A stretch of DNA of 64,000 nt, from positions 1 through 64,000 of the forward strand of contig JABXHW010000048.1 in NCBI GenBank assembly GCA_013373425.1, in the 5' to 3' direction. The translations under genes were made by a program, and so were the position numbers. This DNA comes from Flavobacteriia bacterium (GTDB lineage Bacteria; Bacteroidota; Bacteroidia; Flavobacteriales; Schleiferiaceae). Below the pieces are notes generated by a model, which saw only the letters and a program-made list of their open reading frames with translations, made no database searches and was not told the origin of the DNA. How positions within the stretch are numbered: the stretch's first letter is position 1; every line of letters starts with the position of its first letter. This document shows positions 32,605-41,776 of this stretch, piece after piece.

Positions 32605-34845
32605 CTCTTCCACTGGTCTATACGCATATCGCGTGTACAGCTTCAACATTCTCGCTGTGATAGCGACCATGTCCTTCATCTCTAAAAGAAGGCTGGTTTG
32701 AAGCGTGCCGAGGCGACTTGAGACTTCGTCATCTTGAATCAATTGAATTTGAGCATCCAATCGTTCGCTGATGAAATCGAGGAGATCACGCTTGTCTTCA
32801 GCAATGCGCTCTGAATTCGTGAAGTCCAACTTATCGATACTCTTGCTTACCGTGTCGAAGAAACGTGAAATGCGTTGGTCGATTTCAAGCATGTCATCCA
32901 AGAATTCACGACTAGGCGGCATGTGGTGATTGTTGACATGATCCTTACTATATCGAGCTACCGCAATGGCATTGCTTTCCAGCTCTTCCATCAAGTCGTA
33001 AACGGTTAGGTACAGTTTACCCGCTTCAGTGTGGCCACGACCCATCTTGCGAACAAACTTGACTAATTTCCCTTTTGCCTTGAAAGTTGTGCTATGCTGT
33101 TTCTCAAGGATTTTCAGATTTCGGCTTAGAACGTCGCCGTTCTGCCCCACCAACGAGCGAATACTCAAGGTCACAATGTCTTTCAACCCTTCAAGTCGCT
33201 CTACTGTTTCCTTTTTGCTTGAAGCAATGGCATCGTCGATATTGGCAAGCTGTCGACTTACCAACTCATCCACCATCTTCTTCTCGCGTTCTTTGGCGCG
33301 GAAACGACGCTGGCTCATGATTAATACCACTCCTGCAATGCCGGCAATGCCAAATGCACCCCAACTACCGGTGAAGTTCAATATCAAGGCAACGAGTGCA
33401 GCGGCAACAAAGGCAATCAAGGCTGTCATCAACCAACCGGCGATTACATTGATTACACCTGCCACACGATAAACTGCAGATTCACGTCCCCATGCGCGGT
33501 CGGCCAAGGAAGTACCCATAGCCACCATAAATGAAACGTATGTAGTCGACAATGGCTTGCCGCTATTCGAGGCGTATGCAATGATGATGGATGCACCTAC
33601 TAAGTTGATAGAAGCTCGGAGCAAGTCGAATGCTGGTCGGTCCTTCTCTGCTACTTCCTTCTTCACCTTCACAGGCTCGAATCGCATATCAATACTTTCT
33701 AAAGTGCCGTTTGGAATCGCCTTATTCGTAGCCTTCCCAATCATCATAGCTCCACCTACAATGGCGCGGGAAAACAAGTTCGGACGGAATCGCTCCTCAC
33801 CTTCACCTTGTCGGCCCAAGTTTACCTCGGTCTCTGTTACTTTTCTCGACTTACCGCTAAACCATAAAGTGAGTACCATGATGGCACCGGCTCCGACGAG
33901 AAGAATCATTGGTGTGTCTACTTCTCCACCCAAAGCACCCATGGTGTACTCCGAAGCGAGCATACCTGAATCAGCCCATGCCCAGTACGACTGGAGGCCT
34001 GCAACGGCTACTCCGATAAAGTTGACCAAGTCGTTTGATGCAAAGGCCATGGCCAATGAAAGCGTACCCGCAAGAACCACAATTCTGAGCGGATTGATGT
34101 TCTTCCACGACATGAGCAACTGGGTAACAAGACCCCAGAAGATGAATGAACCAGCCATCAACCAAACAATGTACTGCTTGATCCAAGCTACAGTATCTTC
34201 CGTCATAAAGCTCGCATGCTTCGCACCTTTAAAGAGGAGGAAATAGGTGATAATCGAAATTGAAATACCAGAGAAAATGGCTCCTCCTCGCTTCAGACTT
34301 TTATCCAAATTAAAGGTGAAAACGAGACGGGCGATGTATTGAACCAGCATACCAAAGCTGAATGCAATCAGTACGCTCAGGAATATTCCACCAATAATCT
34401 TGGTGGCTTCATTAAAGTTGATGAACTCCGAGAAAACCACATCACCTCCATCGGCGCTAGCAATCAACCATCCAATCATGAATGCCGCTCCGAGAATCTC
34501 AAATACGATGGAAACAGTGGTACTCGTAGGCAGCCCCACGGAGTTGTAGAAGTCTAGGAGCAGAATATCGGTGAGCATCACCGCGAGGAAGACGACGATT
34601 ATCTTGTCGAATGTGAAGAAGGACGGAATGAAGATGTCCTTTCTAGCCACTTCCATGACCCCATCAGAAAAAAGCGTTCCGGCCAGGATACCAATACTCG
34701 CGATAATGAGGATGGTACGAACCTTGGCCACCTTAGAACCAATGGCAGAGTTTAGGAAGTTCACAGCATCGTTACTCACCCCAACAACCAAGTCAAGGAT
34801 GGCCAATGCAAACAATAGGTAAACGAGAATTAGGTAGTCGCCCAT
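32599..34845 (-). CDS. PiT family inorganic phosphate transporter with C-terminal PhoU-like domain
   Basis: A 748-residue inner membrane protein. Both inverted PiT signature repeats are present: GVSNDAVNFLNSAIGS at 22-37 and the second half with NSGKPLSTTYVSFMVAMGTSLADRAWG. Each is surrounded by membrane helices. The last 230 residues are soluble and helical (DIVTLSIRSLVGQNGDVL onward), like a PhoU-type regulator domain fused to the carrier. It imports phosphate by cation symport. It is divergent from the thioredoxin-domain lipoprotein gene. Confidence 0.92.
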   Translation of the reverse strand: MGDYLILVYLLFALAILDLVVGVSNDAVNFLNSAIGSKVAKVRTILIIASIGILAGTLFSDGVMEVARKDIFIPSFFTFDKIIVVFLAVMLTDILLLDFYNSVGLPTSTTVSIVFEILGAAFMIGWLIASADGGDVVFSEFINFNEATKIIGGIFLSVLIAFSFGMLVQYIARLVFTFNLDKSLKRGGAIFSGISISIITYFLLFKGAKHASFMTEDTVAWIKQYIVWLMAGSFIFWGLVTQLLMSWKNINPLRIVVLAGTLSLAMAFASNDLVNFIGVAVAGLQSYWAWADSGMLASEYTMGALGGEVDTPMILLVGAGAIMVLTLWFSGKSRKVTETEVNLGRQGEGEERFRPNLFSRAIVGGAMMIGKATNKAIPNGTLESIDMRFEPVKVKKEVAEKDRPAFDLLRASINLVGASIIIAYASNSGKPLSTTYVSFMVAMGTSLADRAWGRESAVYRVAGVINVIAGWLMTALIAFVAAALVALILNFTGSWGAFGIAGIAGVVLIMSQRRFRAKEREKKMVDELVSRQLANIDDAIASSKKETVERLEGLKDIVTLSIRSLVGQNGDVLSRNLKILEKQHSTTFKAKGKLVKFVRKMGRGHTEAGKLYLTVYDLMEELESNAIAVARYSKDHVNNHHMPPSREFLDDMLEIDQRISRFFDTVSKSIDKLDFTNSERIAEDKRDLLDFISERLDAQIQLIQDDEVSSRLGTLQTSLLLEMKDMVAITARMLKLYTRYAYRPVEEK

Positions 34846-34862
34846 CTATGTGGAAATTTCGG

Positions 34863-34870
34863 CAAAAATA
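34863..34870 (-). promoter_or_regulatory. Promoter -7 element of the phosphate transporter gene
   Basis: TATTTTTG on the minus strand fits TAnnTTTG and lies about 20 bases before the start codon. No strong -33 TTG was found. Confidence 0.45.
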
Positions 34871-34904
34871 GGCTGGTTCATCCGACCCACTCTTAACTCT
34901 AGGT

Positions 34905-34912
34905 TAATTTTG
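34905..34912 (+). promoter_or_regulatory. Promoter -7 element of the thioredoxin-domain lipoprotein gene
   Basis: TAATTTTG matches TAnnTTTG, about 52 bases before the ATG at 34964. It supports that start over an earlier in-frame one at 34850, which would precede transcription. Confidence 0.5.
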
Positions 34913-34963
34913 GATTTCACTAAAACCTTTTTTGCACCTTGTTGTACTGTGAAAGTGAATCCA

Positions 34964-37021
34964 ATGCGAAATACCGTCTTTCTTTCGACTCTTGCACTAT
35001 GTGCAATACTAATTTCGTGTCAGCAAGCCCCCGAATCCATGCAAAATCATCTCGCTAAGTCAAGTAGTCCATACCTTCTCCAGCACGCCAACCAGCCAGT
35101 AGATTGGTATCCCTGGAGCGATGAAGCGCTGCAAAAGGCGAAAGAAGAAGACAAGCTACTCATCATTTCGGTGGGGTATTCAACTTGTCATTGGTGCCAC
35201 GTAATGGCGCATGAAACCTTCGACAACGACAGTGCCGCTGCATTCATGAATGAGCACTTTATCTCTATCAAAGTTGACAGAGAAGAACGTCCGGATATCG
35301 ACCAAATTTACATGCGCGCAGTGCAGATGATGACTGGTCAGGGTGGATGGCCTCTAAACGTCGTTGCCCTACCTGACGGCCGCCCAATTTGGGGAGGAAC
35401 CTATTTTGCGAAAGATAGATGGTTAGCGAGTTTAGAACGCATCCTAGAAGTTCGACGAGACGATCCTCAATCTGTTGAAGACTACGCAAAGCAGCTTCAA
35501 GAAGGAGTGCAACTTTCAAGCACTCTTGCCCAAACTGAAGAACCTACTCCTATAGATGATGAATTGTTCCATGTACTTCGTCACAATTGGTCGAGACGAT
35601 GGGATGAAACCAATGGTGGAAATGATAAGGCCCCTAAGTTCCCAATGCCCAACAACTACCTCTACTTGCTGAGATATGCGGTTCAGCATGAAGACCAGGG
35701 AGCGCTAGATCAGGTAGAGCAGACTTTAGACGCCATGGCTGCAGGAGGAATTTACGATCACGTTGGAGGCGGATTTGCGCGCTATTCCACAGATGCAGAA
35801 TGGAGAGTACCTCATTTTGAGAAGATGTTGTACGACAATGGTCAGCTGCTGGAACTCTATGCTCAAGCCTACCGTGTATGGCCAAAGAATGAATATGCGA
35901 GTATCATCCGTGAGACCGCTGAATTCATCAAAAGAGAACTCGAGCATGAATCCGGACTTTACTATAGCGCGCTGGATGCCGATACGGAAGGTGAAGAAGG
36001 GAAGTTCTACGTGTGGACCGATACGGAAATAGAAGCAGCTCTTGGCAGTGAGGCTGAAGAATTCAAAGCTGAATCACTTTGGTCCGGTAAGGCAAGATGG
36101 GAACACGGAAATCGAGTTATTCTTCGTGAAATTGGAGCTGAACGACATCCAAAATGGAACACTTGGATGCAAAAGCTTTTTGACGTTCGAGAGCAAAGAG
36201 AGAAACCCAGTATAGACACCAAAATGTTATCTGCATGGAACGCGCTTGCGCTGTCTGGGCTCTGCCACTCAGCCACTGCATTGCAAGACCCAGAGCTTAC
36301 AAACCGAGCAGTAGACCTTGCTGAAGCAATCGATACTCGGTTTGTGGAAGGCCAAGAACTCTGGCATGCCTGGAGTGAAAATGGAGGATACATTCGCGGG
36401 TTCAGCGACGACTATGCCATGACCATCAAGGCATTCATGGATGTTCATGCCTTAACGGCCGATACTAAGTGGTTTGACAAGGCAATTGCATTGACTGAGC
36501 ACGCATTGGATTTGTTTGAGGATGATGAAAGCGTTTTCCTGTGGTACAACGATCGTCAATCGGATACGCTCATTGCACGCACCCATGAAACGGAAGACAA
36601 TGTGATACCTGCTTCCAATTCTATTATGGCAACTTGCCTATTCAGATTGGGGCGCGCCATGGGAAATACCACATGGGAACAACGCGCTATTGATATGACC
36701 ACCCAAGCGCTTCAGCAAGCTGAAAGATATCCTGAAGGATACACACAATGGGCCAACGTGGCCATGGATATTCGCGGACCTTTTAGAGAGATAGTGGTGA
36801 GCGGTCCTACTGCCTCGAATCTTGCCTTTAATCTCCAAGAGAAATACTTGCCCAACGCTATTTTGATAGGATCGAATCTTGAATCTGCCCTACCTCCACT
36901 TGAGAACCGCTATCTTGAGGACATTACGCGGATCTTCGTTTGTGAAGAGCGTAGTTGTCAACTTCCGGTGGAAGGAATTCCCGAAGCAATGAACCTTCTA
37001 CCTGTACGAATCGAACCATGA
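34964..37021 (+). CDS. Thioredoxin domain-containing lipoprotein (YyaL / SSP411 family)
   Basis: A 685-residue protein. An N-terminal lipoprotein signal ends in ILISC (Cys19). The thioredoxin-like domain starts at about residue 30 with NHLAKSSSPYLLQHANQPVDWYPW and has the CxxC pair Cys75/Cys78 (STCHWCHVM). The remaining two thirds are an alpha/alpha-toroid glycosidase-like region with HFEKMLYDNGQLL and TKMLSAWNALAL. Most members of this family have no export signal, so an anchored periplasmic form is unusual. Role unknown. Its stop overlaps tag by 4 bases (ATGA). Confidence 0.9.
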   Translation: MRNTVFLSTLALCAILISCQQAPESMQNHLAKSSSPYLLQHANQPVDWYPWSDEALQKAKEEDKLLIISVGYSTCHWCHVMAHETFDNDSAAAFMNEHFISIKVDREERPDIDQIYMRAVQMMTGQGGWPLNVVALPDGRPIWGGTYFAKDRWLASLERILEVRRDDPQSVEDYAKQLQEGVQLSSTLAQTEEPTPIDDELFHVLRHNWSRRWDETNGGNDKAPKFPMPNNYLYLLRYAVQHEDQGALDQVEQTLDAMAAGGIYDHVGGGFARYSTDAEWRVPHFEKMLYDNGQLLELYAQAYRVWPKNEYASIIRETAEFIKRELEHESGLYYSALDADTEGEEGKFYVWTDTEIEAALGSEAEEFKAESLWSGKARWEHGNRVILREIGAERHPKWNTWMQKLFDVREQREKPSIDTKMLSAWNALALSGLCHSATALQDPELTNRAVDLAEAIDTRFVEGQELWHAWSENGGYIRGFSDDYAMTIKAFMDVHALTADTKWFDKAIALTEHALDLFEDDESVFLWYNDRQSDTLIARTHETEDNVIPASNSIMATCLFRLGRAMGNTTWEQRAIDMTTQALQQAERYPEGYTQWANVAMDIRGPFREIVVSGPTASNLAFNLQEKYLPNAILIGSNLESALPPLENRYLEDITRIFVCEERSCQLPVEGIPEAMNLLPVRIEP

Positions 37022-37566
37022 TACGATGCGACTGGTGTGGCGATGACCCACTTTACATGAAGTACCACGATGAAGAGTGGGGAAAGCCGTTCAACGATGA
37101 TCAACTCATGTTTGAATTTCTCCTGTTGGAGACCTTTCAAGCGGGATTGTCTTGGATTACCATCCTTAGGAAAAGAGAAAACTTCAGAGTTGCATTCGAC
37201 CATTTCAATCCCGAGCTCATTGCCAAATACGACGAGTACAAGGTGGAGAGTTTGATGCAGGATGCGGGTATCATTCGAAACAGAATGAAAATCAACGCGG
37301 CGGTGACCAATGCGCAATTGGTACAGCAGATGAAGGAAGAAGGACTGGGTTTAAGTGACTATTTCTGGAATTGGGTAGATGGAAAGCCAGTGATAAATCA
37401 CCCCAAAACCATGAAGGACATTCCAGCCACCAGCGACCTGTCCGATCGAATCTCAAAAGATTTAAAGAAGCGCGGGTTCAAGTTTGTGGGCAGTACTGTG
37501 ATTTATGCCCATCTCCAAGCTACAGGCATTGTTAACGACCATATCGTCGATTGTCACTTTCGCTAG
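37018..37566 (+). CDS. tag: DNA-3-methyladenine glycosylase I
   Basis: A 182-residue Tag enzyme. The zinc ligands of the E. coli enzyme (Cys4, His17, His175, Cys179) are all at exactly the same residue numbers: MIRCDWCG, YHDEEWG and NDHIVDCHFR. It also has FEFLLLETFQAGLSWITIL. It excises 3-methyladenine from alkylated DNA. The start at 37018 overlaps the upstream stop as ATGA and gives the family's normal N-terminus. Its stop overlaps the end of convergent tsaB by 4 bases. Confidence 0.96.
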   Translation: MIRCDWCGDDPLYMKYHDEEWGKPFNDDQLMFEFLLLETFQAGLSWITILRKRENFRVAFDHFNPELIAKYDEYKVESLMQDAGIIRNRMKINAAVTNAQLVQQMKEEGLGLSDYFWNWVDGKPVINHPKTMKDIPATSDLSDRISKDLKKRGFKFVGSTVIYAHLQATGIVNDHIVDCHFR

Positions 37567-38255
37567 AAGTCAAGAGGCGATTTCCGTGGTTTACCAGCCA
37601 CAAAATCTTTCAGATAGAATGGCTCGAAGTAAGCCACATCCTCAGCATCCCCAAGTTCCATTTTTTGAAGAATGGCTTTGCCCATAAATTGAGCCGAAGG
37701 AAACTGGATTGGAGTAGTCTTGTAGTTCGCGGGCAGAACATCCATCAATTTAGACTGTGCATCACCAATGAGATGTACGAGATTCCCTTTGTGTATGTCT
37801 GAGTACACATCCTCTTCTACCACATCGGCGGAAATATCGGTCAGCGCTCCTCTACTGGCAGAATAAAACGCACCATAAATCTCCATGCGCCGAGCGTCAA
37901 CATGAGCAAGAATCAGCTCTCCTTCGTTCACCTCGATGGGAGATTGAGCTAGTACTTCCAGGCTCGTGAGACTGTACATGGGAATTCCCAAGCTAAACGC
38001 CAATCCCTTTGCGGCGGATACGCCAATGCGCAATCCTGTGTAGGATCCTGGGCCTTTAGTTACGGCCACGGCATTTAAGTCTTTTGAACTGAGTTTGGCT
38101 TGATTGAGAGCTTCTTGAATAAAAACATGAAGTTTCTCGCCGTGAATGTAGGCATCGCTGGACCCTTCCACGCAAGAGAGAAGCTCTTCGCCTTTAAACA
38201 CCGCCACGCTGCAATTCAACGTGGATGTTTCGATACAGAGAAAGATTGGGTTCAC
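37563..38255 (-). CDS. tsaB: tRNA threonylcarbamoyladenosine biosynthesis protein TsaB
   Basis: A 230-residue ASKHA-fold protein: ILCIETSTLNCSVAVF at the N-terminus, VTKGPGSYTGLRIGVSAAKGLAFSLGIP in the centre. It has no full kinase-type zinc site, as expected for TsaB, the partner of TsaD in making t6A37 on ANN-decoding tRNAs. The start overlaps the stop of the HlyD gene by 4 bases, so it ends the TolC-HlyD-tsaB transcript. Confidence 0.93.
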   Translation of the reverse strand: MNPIFLCIETSTLNCSVAVFKGEELLSCVEGSSDAYIHGEKLHVFIQEALNQAKLSSKDLNAVAVTKGPGSYTGLRIGVSAAKGLAFSLGIPMYSLTSLEVLAQSPIEVNEGELILAHVDARRMEIYGAFYSASRGALTDISADVVEEDVYSDIHKGNLVHLIGDAQSKLMDVLPANYKTTPIQFPSAQFMGKAILQKMELGDAEDVAYFEPFYLKDFVAGKPRKSPLDF

Positions 38256-39505
38256 TCGTCGTCGTTATCCTCTGATTCAACCTCTACCTCCTCATCGGGT
38301 TCGAGATCGTTTTTCACCACGTTATAGGGACCGCGAATAATCACTTGGCCTTCGGAAAGTCCACTCAGAACTTCAATGTAGTTCTCATCCTGAATTCCGG
38401 TCTTAACCACAATGAGTTTGGCTTTACCATTCTCTTCGGCAAAGACTACTTCGTATGGATCTTTATCCTCGTCTCTTTCTTGCTCAGCACGTTCAATTCG
38501 CTCACGAGCAGAAACTTTTACGGTGTCATCTCGAACAGTAACTGCTTCGATAGGCACGGTTACTACATTTTCACGGCGGTTTGTTCGAATATCTACTGAG
38601 GCCGTCATACCCGGACGAAATGGCTGGGAGCCAACATCTTCACTGCTGCTGTTAAGGATGCGAACCTTCACTTCAAAGTTGGTCACCTGATCTGCGCTCA
38701 TGCCTTCAATCTTGGCACTGTTGGCGATTTCAGTTACGACACCTGTGAATTTCTGTCCCAGGTAAGCATCCACTTCAATCACAGCTGTATCATTCAAACC
38801 CACCTTTACGATGTCGTTCTCATTCACCTCCACCAATACTTCCATATTGTTGAGGTTTGCAATACGCATGAGCTCGGTTCCGGCCATTTGAGCCGTTCCA
38901 ACCACTCTTTCACCCAACTCGACGTTCAAAGCCGAGATAGTTCCTGAAACAGGCGCTACAATCGTTGTGCGCTTGAGGTTATCCTGAGCCTCGCGAAGAG
39001 TTGCTCTTGCACTTTCCACTTGATATTCACCAGACTCTACCGCCAACTCACTCACCCTAAAGGCACGTTGTGCGGCATCCCACTCCTGCTGTGAGATAAC
39101 ATTTTGATTGAAAAGCGTTTGGCTACGCTGATATACCTTTTGAGCTTCTACGAGTTGAGCTTCAGCTTGAGAAAGTCCAGCTCTAGCTGAATTAAGGGCG
39201 GCTTCTGAGCGTCGAACCGCTGCAGTGTAAAGATCGGGATTGATGCTGACCAGCAAGTCGCCTTCTTCCACATACTGCCCTTCCTCTACTGGCAAAGCGA
39301 TGATTTCGCCACTCACTTCCGGCGACAACTTCACTTCAACCTCAGGTTGGATTTTACCGCTTGCGCTCACCGTTTCAACGATGGTGCGCAATTCTACTTT
39401 ACCTACTTCAACCTTTAAGCTACTCGATTCGCGGTTTTTAGTAGCGAATCCAATTCCAATCAAGACCACCACTCCGATGATGATGTACCAGGTGCTCTTT
39501 TTCAT
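38252..39505 (-). CDS. Efflux RND/ABC transporter periplasmic adaptor subunit (HlyD family)
   Basis: A 417-residue adaptor with one N-terminal membrane helix (about 4-22). The split lipoyl domain flanks a long coiled-coil hairpin: VEVKLSPEVSGEIIALPVEEGQYV, then SEAALNSARAGLSQAEAQLVEAQ and later TIVAPVSGTISALNV. Beta-barrel and membrane-proximal domains follow. The C-terminus is strongly acidic. It would link an inner membrane pump (MacB-like or RND, not in the window) to the TolC partner encoded just upstream. Confidence 0.92.
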   Translation of the reverse strand: MKKSTWYIIIGVVVLIGIGFATKNRESSSLKVEVGKVELRTIVETVSASGKIQPEVEVKLSPEVSGEIIALPVEEGQYVEEGDLLVSINPDLYTAAVRRSEAALNSARAGLSQAEAQLVEAQKVYQRSQTLFNQNVISQQEWDAAQRAFRVSELAVESGEYQVESARATLREAQDNLKRTTIVAPVSGTISALNVELGERVVGTAQMAGTELMRIANLNNMEVLVEVNENDIVKVGLNDTAVIEVDAYLGQKFTGVVTEIANSAKIEGMSADQVTNFEVKVRILNSSSEDVGSQPFRPGMTASVDIRTNRRENVVTVPIEAVTVRDDTVKVSARERIERAEQERDEDKDPYEVVFAEENGKAKLIVVKTGIQDENYIEVLSGLSEGQVIIRGPYNVVKNDLEPDEEVEVESEDNDDE

Positions 39506-39508
39506 GAC

Positions 39509-40930
39509 TTAAAATTGATTGTTGAGGTAGAATTCTAAAACTCGAATTTTGAAGATATAGTCGTATTTCGACTGCAATTGCTGCGACTTGGCAGCGAGAT
39601 AGTTGTTTCTTGCATTATCGAACTCAAACTGGCTAATCGCCCCTTCATCTCTTCGAATGCGCGCGTACTCCAAGCTCAACTCAGCTGCCTGGACAGCCTT
39701 GGTGGAGGCGTCGTAAGACTTCAGCGATGCTTGCGCGTCGGCATGTGCTCGTTGAATGGTCTGAAGAAGCTGGTTCTCCACTCGTTCTTGTTCGAGCTCA
39801 GCATTCTCAAGTTGAAGTTGTTGGAAACGCACTTCATTACGAATCTGATATCGAGAATAGATCGGCCAGTTTAAGTTAAATCCGATGAATTCATTCAAGT
39901 TGTCAGTCACTTGCGAATTGAAGGCTTTTACCTCTTGTCCGGTTGGCACCGTGTAGCTCGTAAATACAGGAACTGAAGTTCCATTATCATCCCAATACCC
40001 GATTTGGTCTACGACGGTTGTCGTTCCATTGAACACAGGAATACGATCTGAATAGTTGGTTGAAATGGCTCCAGTAAGTGACAGTGTTGGATAGTATCGT
40101 CCGCGTGCCTGTGACAATTGAAGTTCTGCACTCTGAACGTTCATTTCGGATGCCTGGACCACAGGTTGAATTTCTCGCGCTGCTGTGAAGATGCTCATCG
40201 GAGAACGAGTGAGAACCGACCCAGCTGGAAGATCAAATTCCGGACGTCCAATATCAAAGCTTGAGGGATCGTCGAGCTGGAGCAATTGTGCCAACTGCAA
40301 GCGGCTAAGAGCCACATTGTTTTCAGCTACCACCATTCTCTGTTCATCTGAAGCCATCTGAGATTCAGACTGGAGTAAGTCACCCTCGGCAATCGCGCCC
40401 GCATCGTATCGGCGCTGTGCTTGCTCAAACATGCGCACACTGTTGTTGTATTGTTCAACAGCTACAACATAAATCTCTTTGTTCATCAACACCTGAAGAT
40501 AGCTAGAGGCTACATTCACGGCAACGTCGTTCTTTACAGCATCGAGGTTATATACCGAAGCCATGTAATCTACGCGCGCTTGTCTGTACTGATTGACATT
40601 GCGAAGTCCATCGAATAGAACGAGTTGTGAAGACAAGGATAGGTTTCCCGTTTGACGGTTCAAGCTAGAAGGAACGTTGGTAACCGGGTCGATAGAAAGA
40701 CCAAAGTTCCAGTTGTATCCTGCGTTGAGGTTCAAACTCGGCGTGAAGTTCAAGGTGCTCGCTTGGCGAGTGTTCTCCGCCGCTTGCACGTTCTGTTCAC
40801 GTTGGCGTATATCGATATTATGATCAAGTGCATAGGTAATGCACTCTTCGAAAGTCCACTCTCGTTTCTCCTGTGCGTTTACAGAATACGCACCGAGCAA
40901 GCCTAGCCCGATCAGCAAAAATTTCTTCAT
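39509..40930 (-). CDS. TolC family outer membrane efflux protein
   Basis: A 473-residue protein with a signal peptide ending near SVNAQ (residue 20). It has the two-fold OEP repeat: WTFEECITYALDHNIDIRQREQNVQAAE at the start and long helical segments rich in Gln/Ala (YLQVLMNKEIYVVAVEQYNNS; YLAAKSQQLQSKYDYIFKIRVLEFYL at the end). It forms the outer-membrane duct. It precedes the adaptor gene by 3 bases. A promoter -7 element is at 40963-40970. Confidence 0.93.
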   Translation of the reverse strand: MKKFLLIGLGLLGAYSVNAQEKREWTFEECITYALDHNIDIRQREQNVQAAENTRQASTLNFTPSLNLNAGYNWNFGLSIDPVTNVPSSLNRQTGNLSLSSQLVLFDGLRNVNQYRQARVDYMASVYNLDAVKNDVAVNVASSYLQVLMNKEIYVVAVEQYNNSVRMFEQAQRRYDAGAIAEGDLLQSESQMASDEQRMVVAENNVALSRLQLAQLLQLDDPSSFDIGRPEFDLPAGSVLTRSPMSIFTAAREIQPVVQASEMNVQSAELQLSQARGRYYPTLSLTGAISTNYSDRIPVFNGTTTVVDQIGYWDDNGTSVPVFTSYTVPTGQEVKAFNSQVTDNLNEFIGFNLNWPIYSRYQIRNEVRFQQLQLENAELEQERVENQLLQTIQRAHADAQASLKSYDASTKAVQAAELSLEYARIRRDEGAISQFEFDNARNNYLAAKSQQLQSKYDYIFKIRVLEFYLNNQF

Positions 40931-40962
40931 GGATTATTGGTCTATCCAGTTCAGTAGCCTAA

Positions 40963-40970
40963 CAAATATA
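40963..40970 (-). promoter_or_regulatory. Promoter -7 element of the TolC-HlyD-tsaB operon
   Basis: TATATTTG on the minus strand, about 33 bases upstream of the TolC gene start; -33 not well matched. Confidence 0.45.
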
Positions 40971-41004
40971 GAATATGCTAAGCGATATGTCTAGATAGAA
41001 GTTG

Positions 41005-41253
41005 CTATTCTGTAGCAGCTTTCGCTTTTGTGCGCTTGTTGTGGCGATACCACAGCACGCCTACGGTCACCATCATGAGGTACGGGAAGGCCATCAGCCA
41101 CATAATTCCGTAGTTCAATCCTGCTGCTTCTCCTCCGCCAGCGGCGGCATTACTTTCAGCAACAGCCTTACACATAGCGCATTGAGCATTGGCTTCGGAA
41201 GTGATGAGCATTGCGATCATCAAAAATGCAAGGGTGGAGATTCTCTTAGCCAT
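41005..41253 (-). CDS. Small exported CxxC membrane protein of the oxidase operon
   Basis: An 82-residue protein. A signal peptide ends at NAQ (residue 24), directly followed by Cys25-Ala-Met-Cys28, then an Ala/Gly-rich loop and one transmembrane helix (about 47-68) with a basic cytoplasmic tail. No family name is known to me. It is the last gene of a run containing SCO and DUF420 oxidase-assembly proteins and overlaps DUF420 by 8 bases. An exported CxxC beside copper chaperones suggests metal binding or thiol reduction during oxidase assembly; this is inference. The start at 41253 gives the signal peptide. Confidence 0.75.
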   Translation of the reverse strand: MAKRISTLAFLMIAMLITSEANAQCAMCKAVAESNAAAGGGEAAGLNYGIMWLMAFPYLMMVTVGVLWYRHNKRTKAKAATE

Positions 41254-41776
41254 AGTACGGTGACATAAATGCATAGACCATTACTCCTGTGATGGCCACA
41301 TAGAGCCAAATTGGATAGGTCCAGCGAACAATCTTCTTGTGTCTTTGAACTTCGTTGGTGATGCCGCGATAGATGGCGAACATGGCCAATGGAAGGACGG
41401 GGACAGAAAGCACGATGTGTGAAATCAATATTGGGTAATAGATGTACCCATAATCGCCTTCATACGTGCTCTGAGGCTGGCTTGAATGATAGATAACATA
41501 GCTGAGCAAGAAAACCGCTGACAGGGCAAATGCACTAATCATAGAAAAGCGGTGCCAGCGAACTTGACGCTTAGTGATGAACCAGAGACCTAGGAGAAGA
41601 AGTACCGCTGTACTGCCATTTAGCGAAGCATGAAAGAACGGCAAACTGCGCAAATCAGCACTTCCCACATTCAATTTCATATCCTCCGGAAGGAGAAAAA
41701 GTACTGCTACCGCAATTGGAACTACGATACTCAACCCGATAATGATGGGCTTCCAGATGTGGTCTTGGTTTTTCAT
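41246..41776 (-). CDS. DUF420 family membrane protein (CtaM-like)
   Basis: A 176-residue protein with four to five membrane helices. Conserved polar sites lie in ASLNGSTAVLLLLGLWFI, KRQVRWHRFSMISAF and LISHIVLSVPVLPLAMFAIYRG, matching DUF420/CtaM proteins linked to heme-copper oxidase maturation. It lies between SCO (4-base overlap) and the CxxC mini-protein. In Gram-positives CtaM is needed for cytochrome oxidase activity; here the role is by analogy. Confidence 0.88.
   Translation of the reverse strand: MKNQDHIWKPIIIGLSIVVPIAVAVLFLLPEDMKLNVGSADLRSLPFFHASLNGSTAVLLLLGLWFITKRQVRWHRFSMISAFALSAVFLLSYVIYHSSQPQSTYEGDYGYIYYPILISHIVLSVPVLPLAMFAIYRGITNEVQRHKKIVRWTYPIWLYVAITGVMVYAFMSPYYG

Noticed and set aside
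33557-34246. Plus-strand open frame opposite the phosphate transporter
   Set aside because: Antisense shadow of membrane-coding sequence; composition (Pro/Ser/Thr-rich) and lack of motifs argue against a gene.
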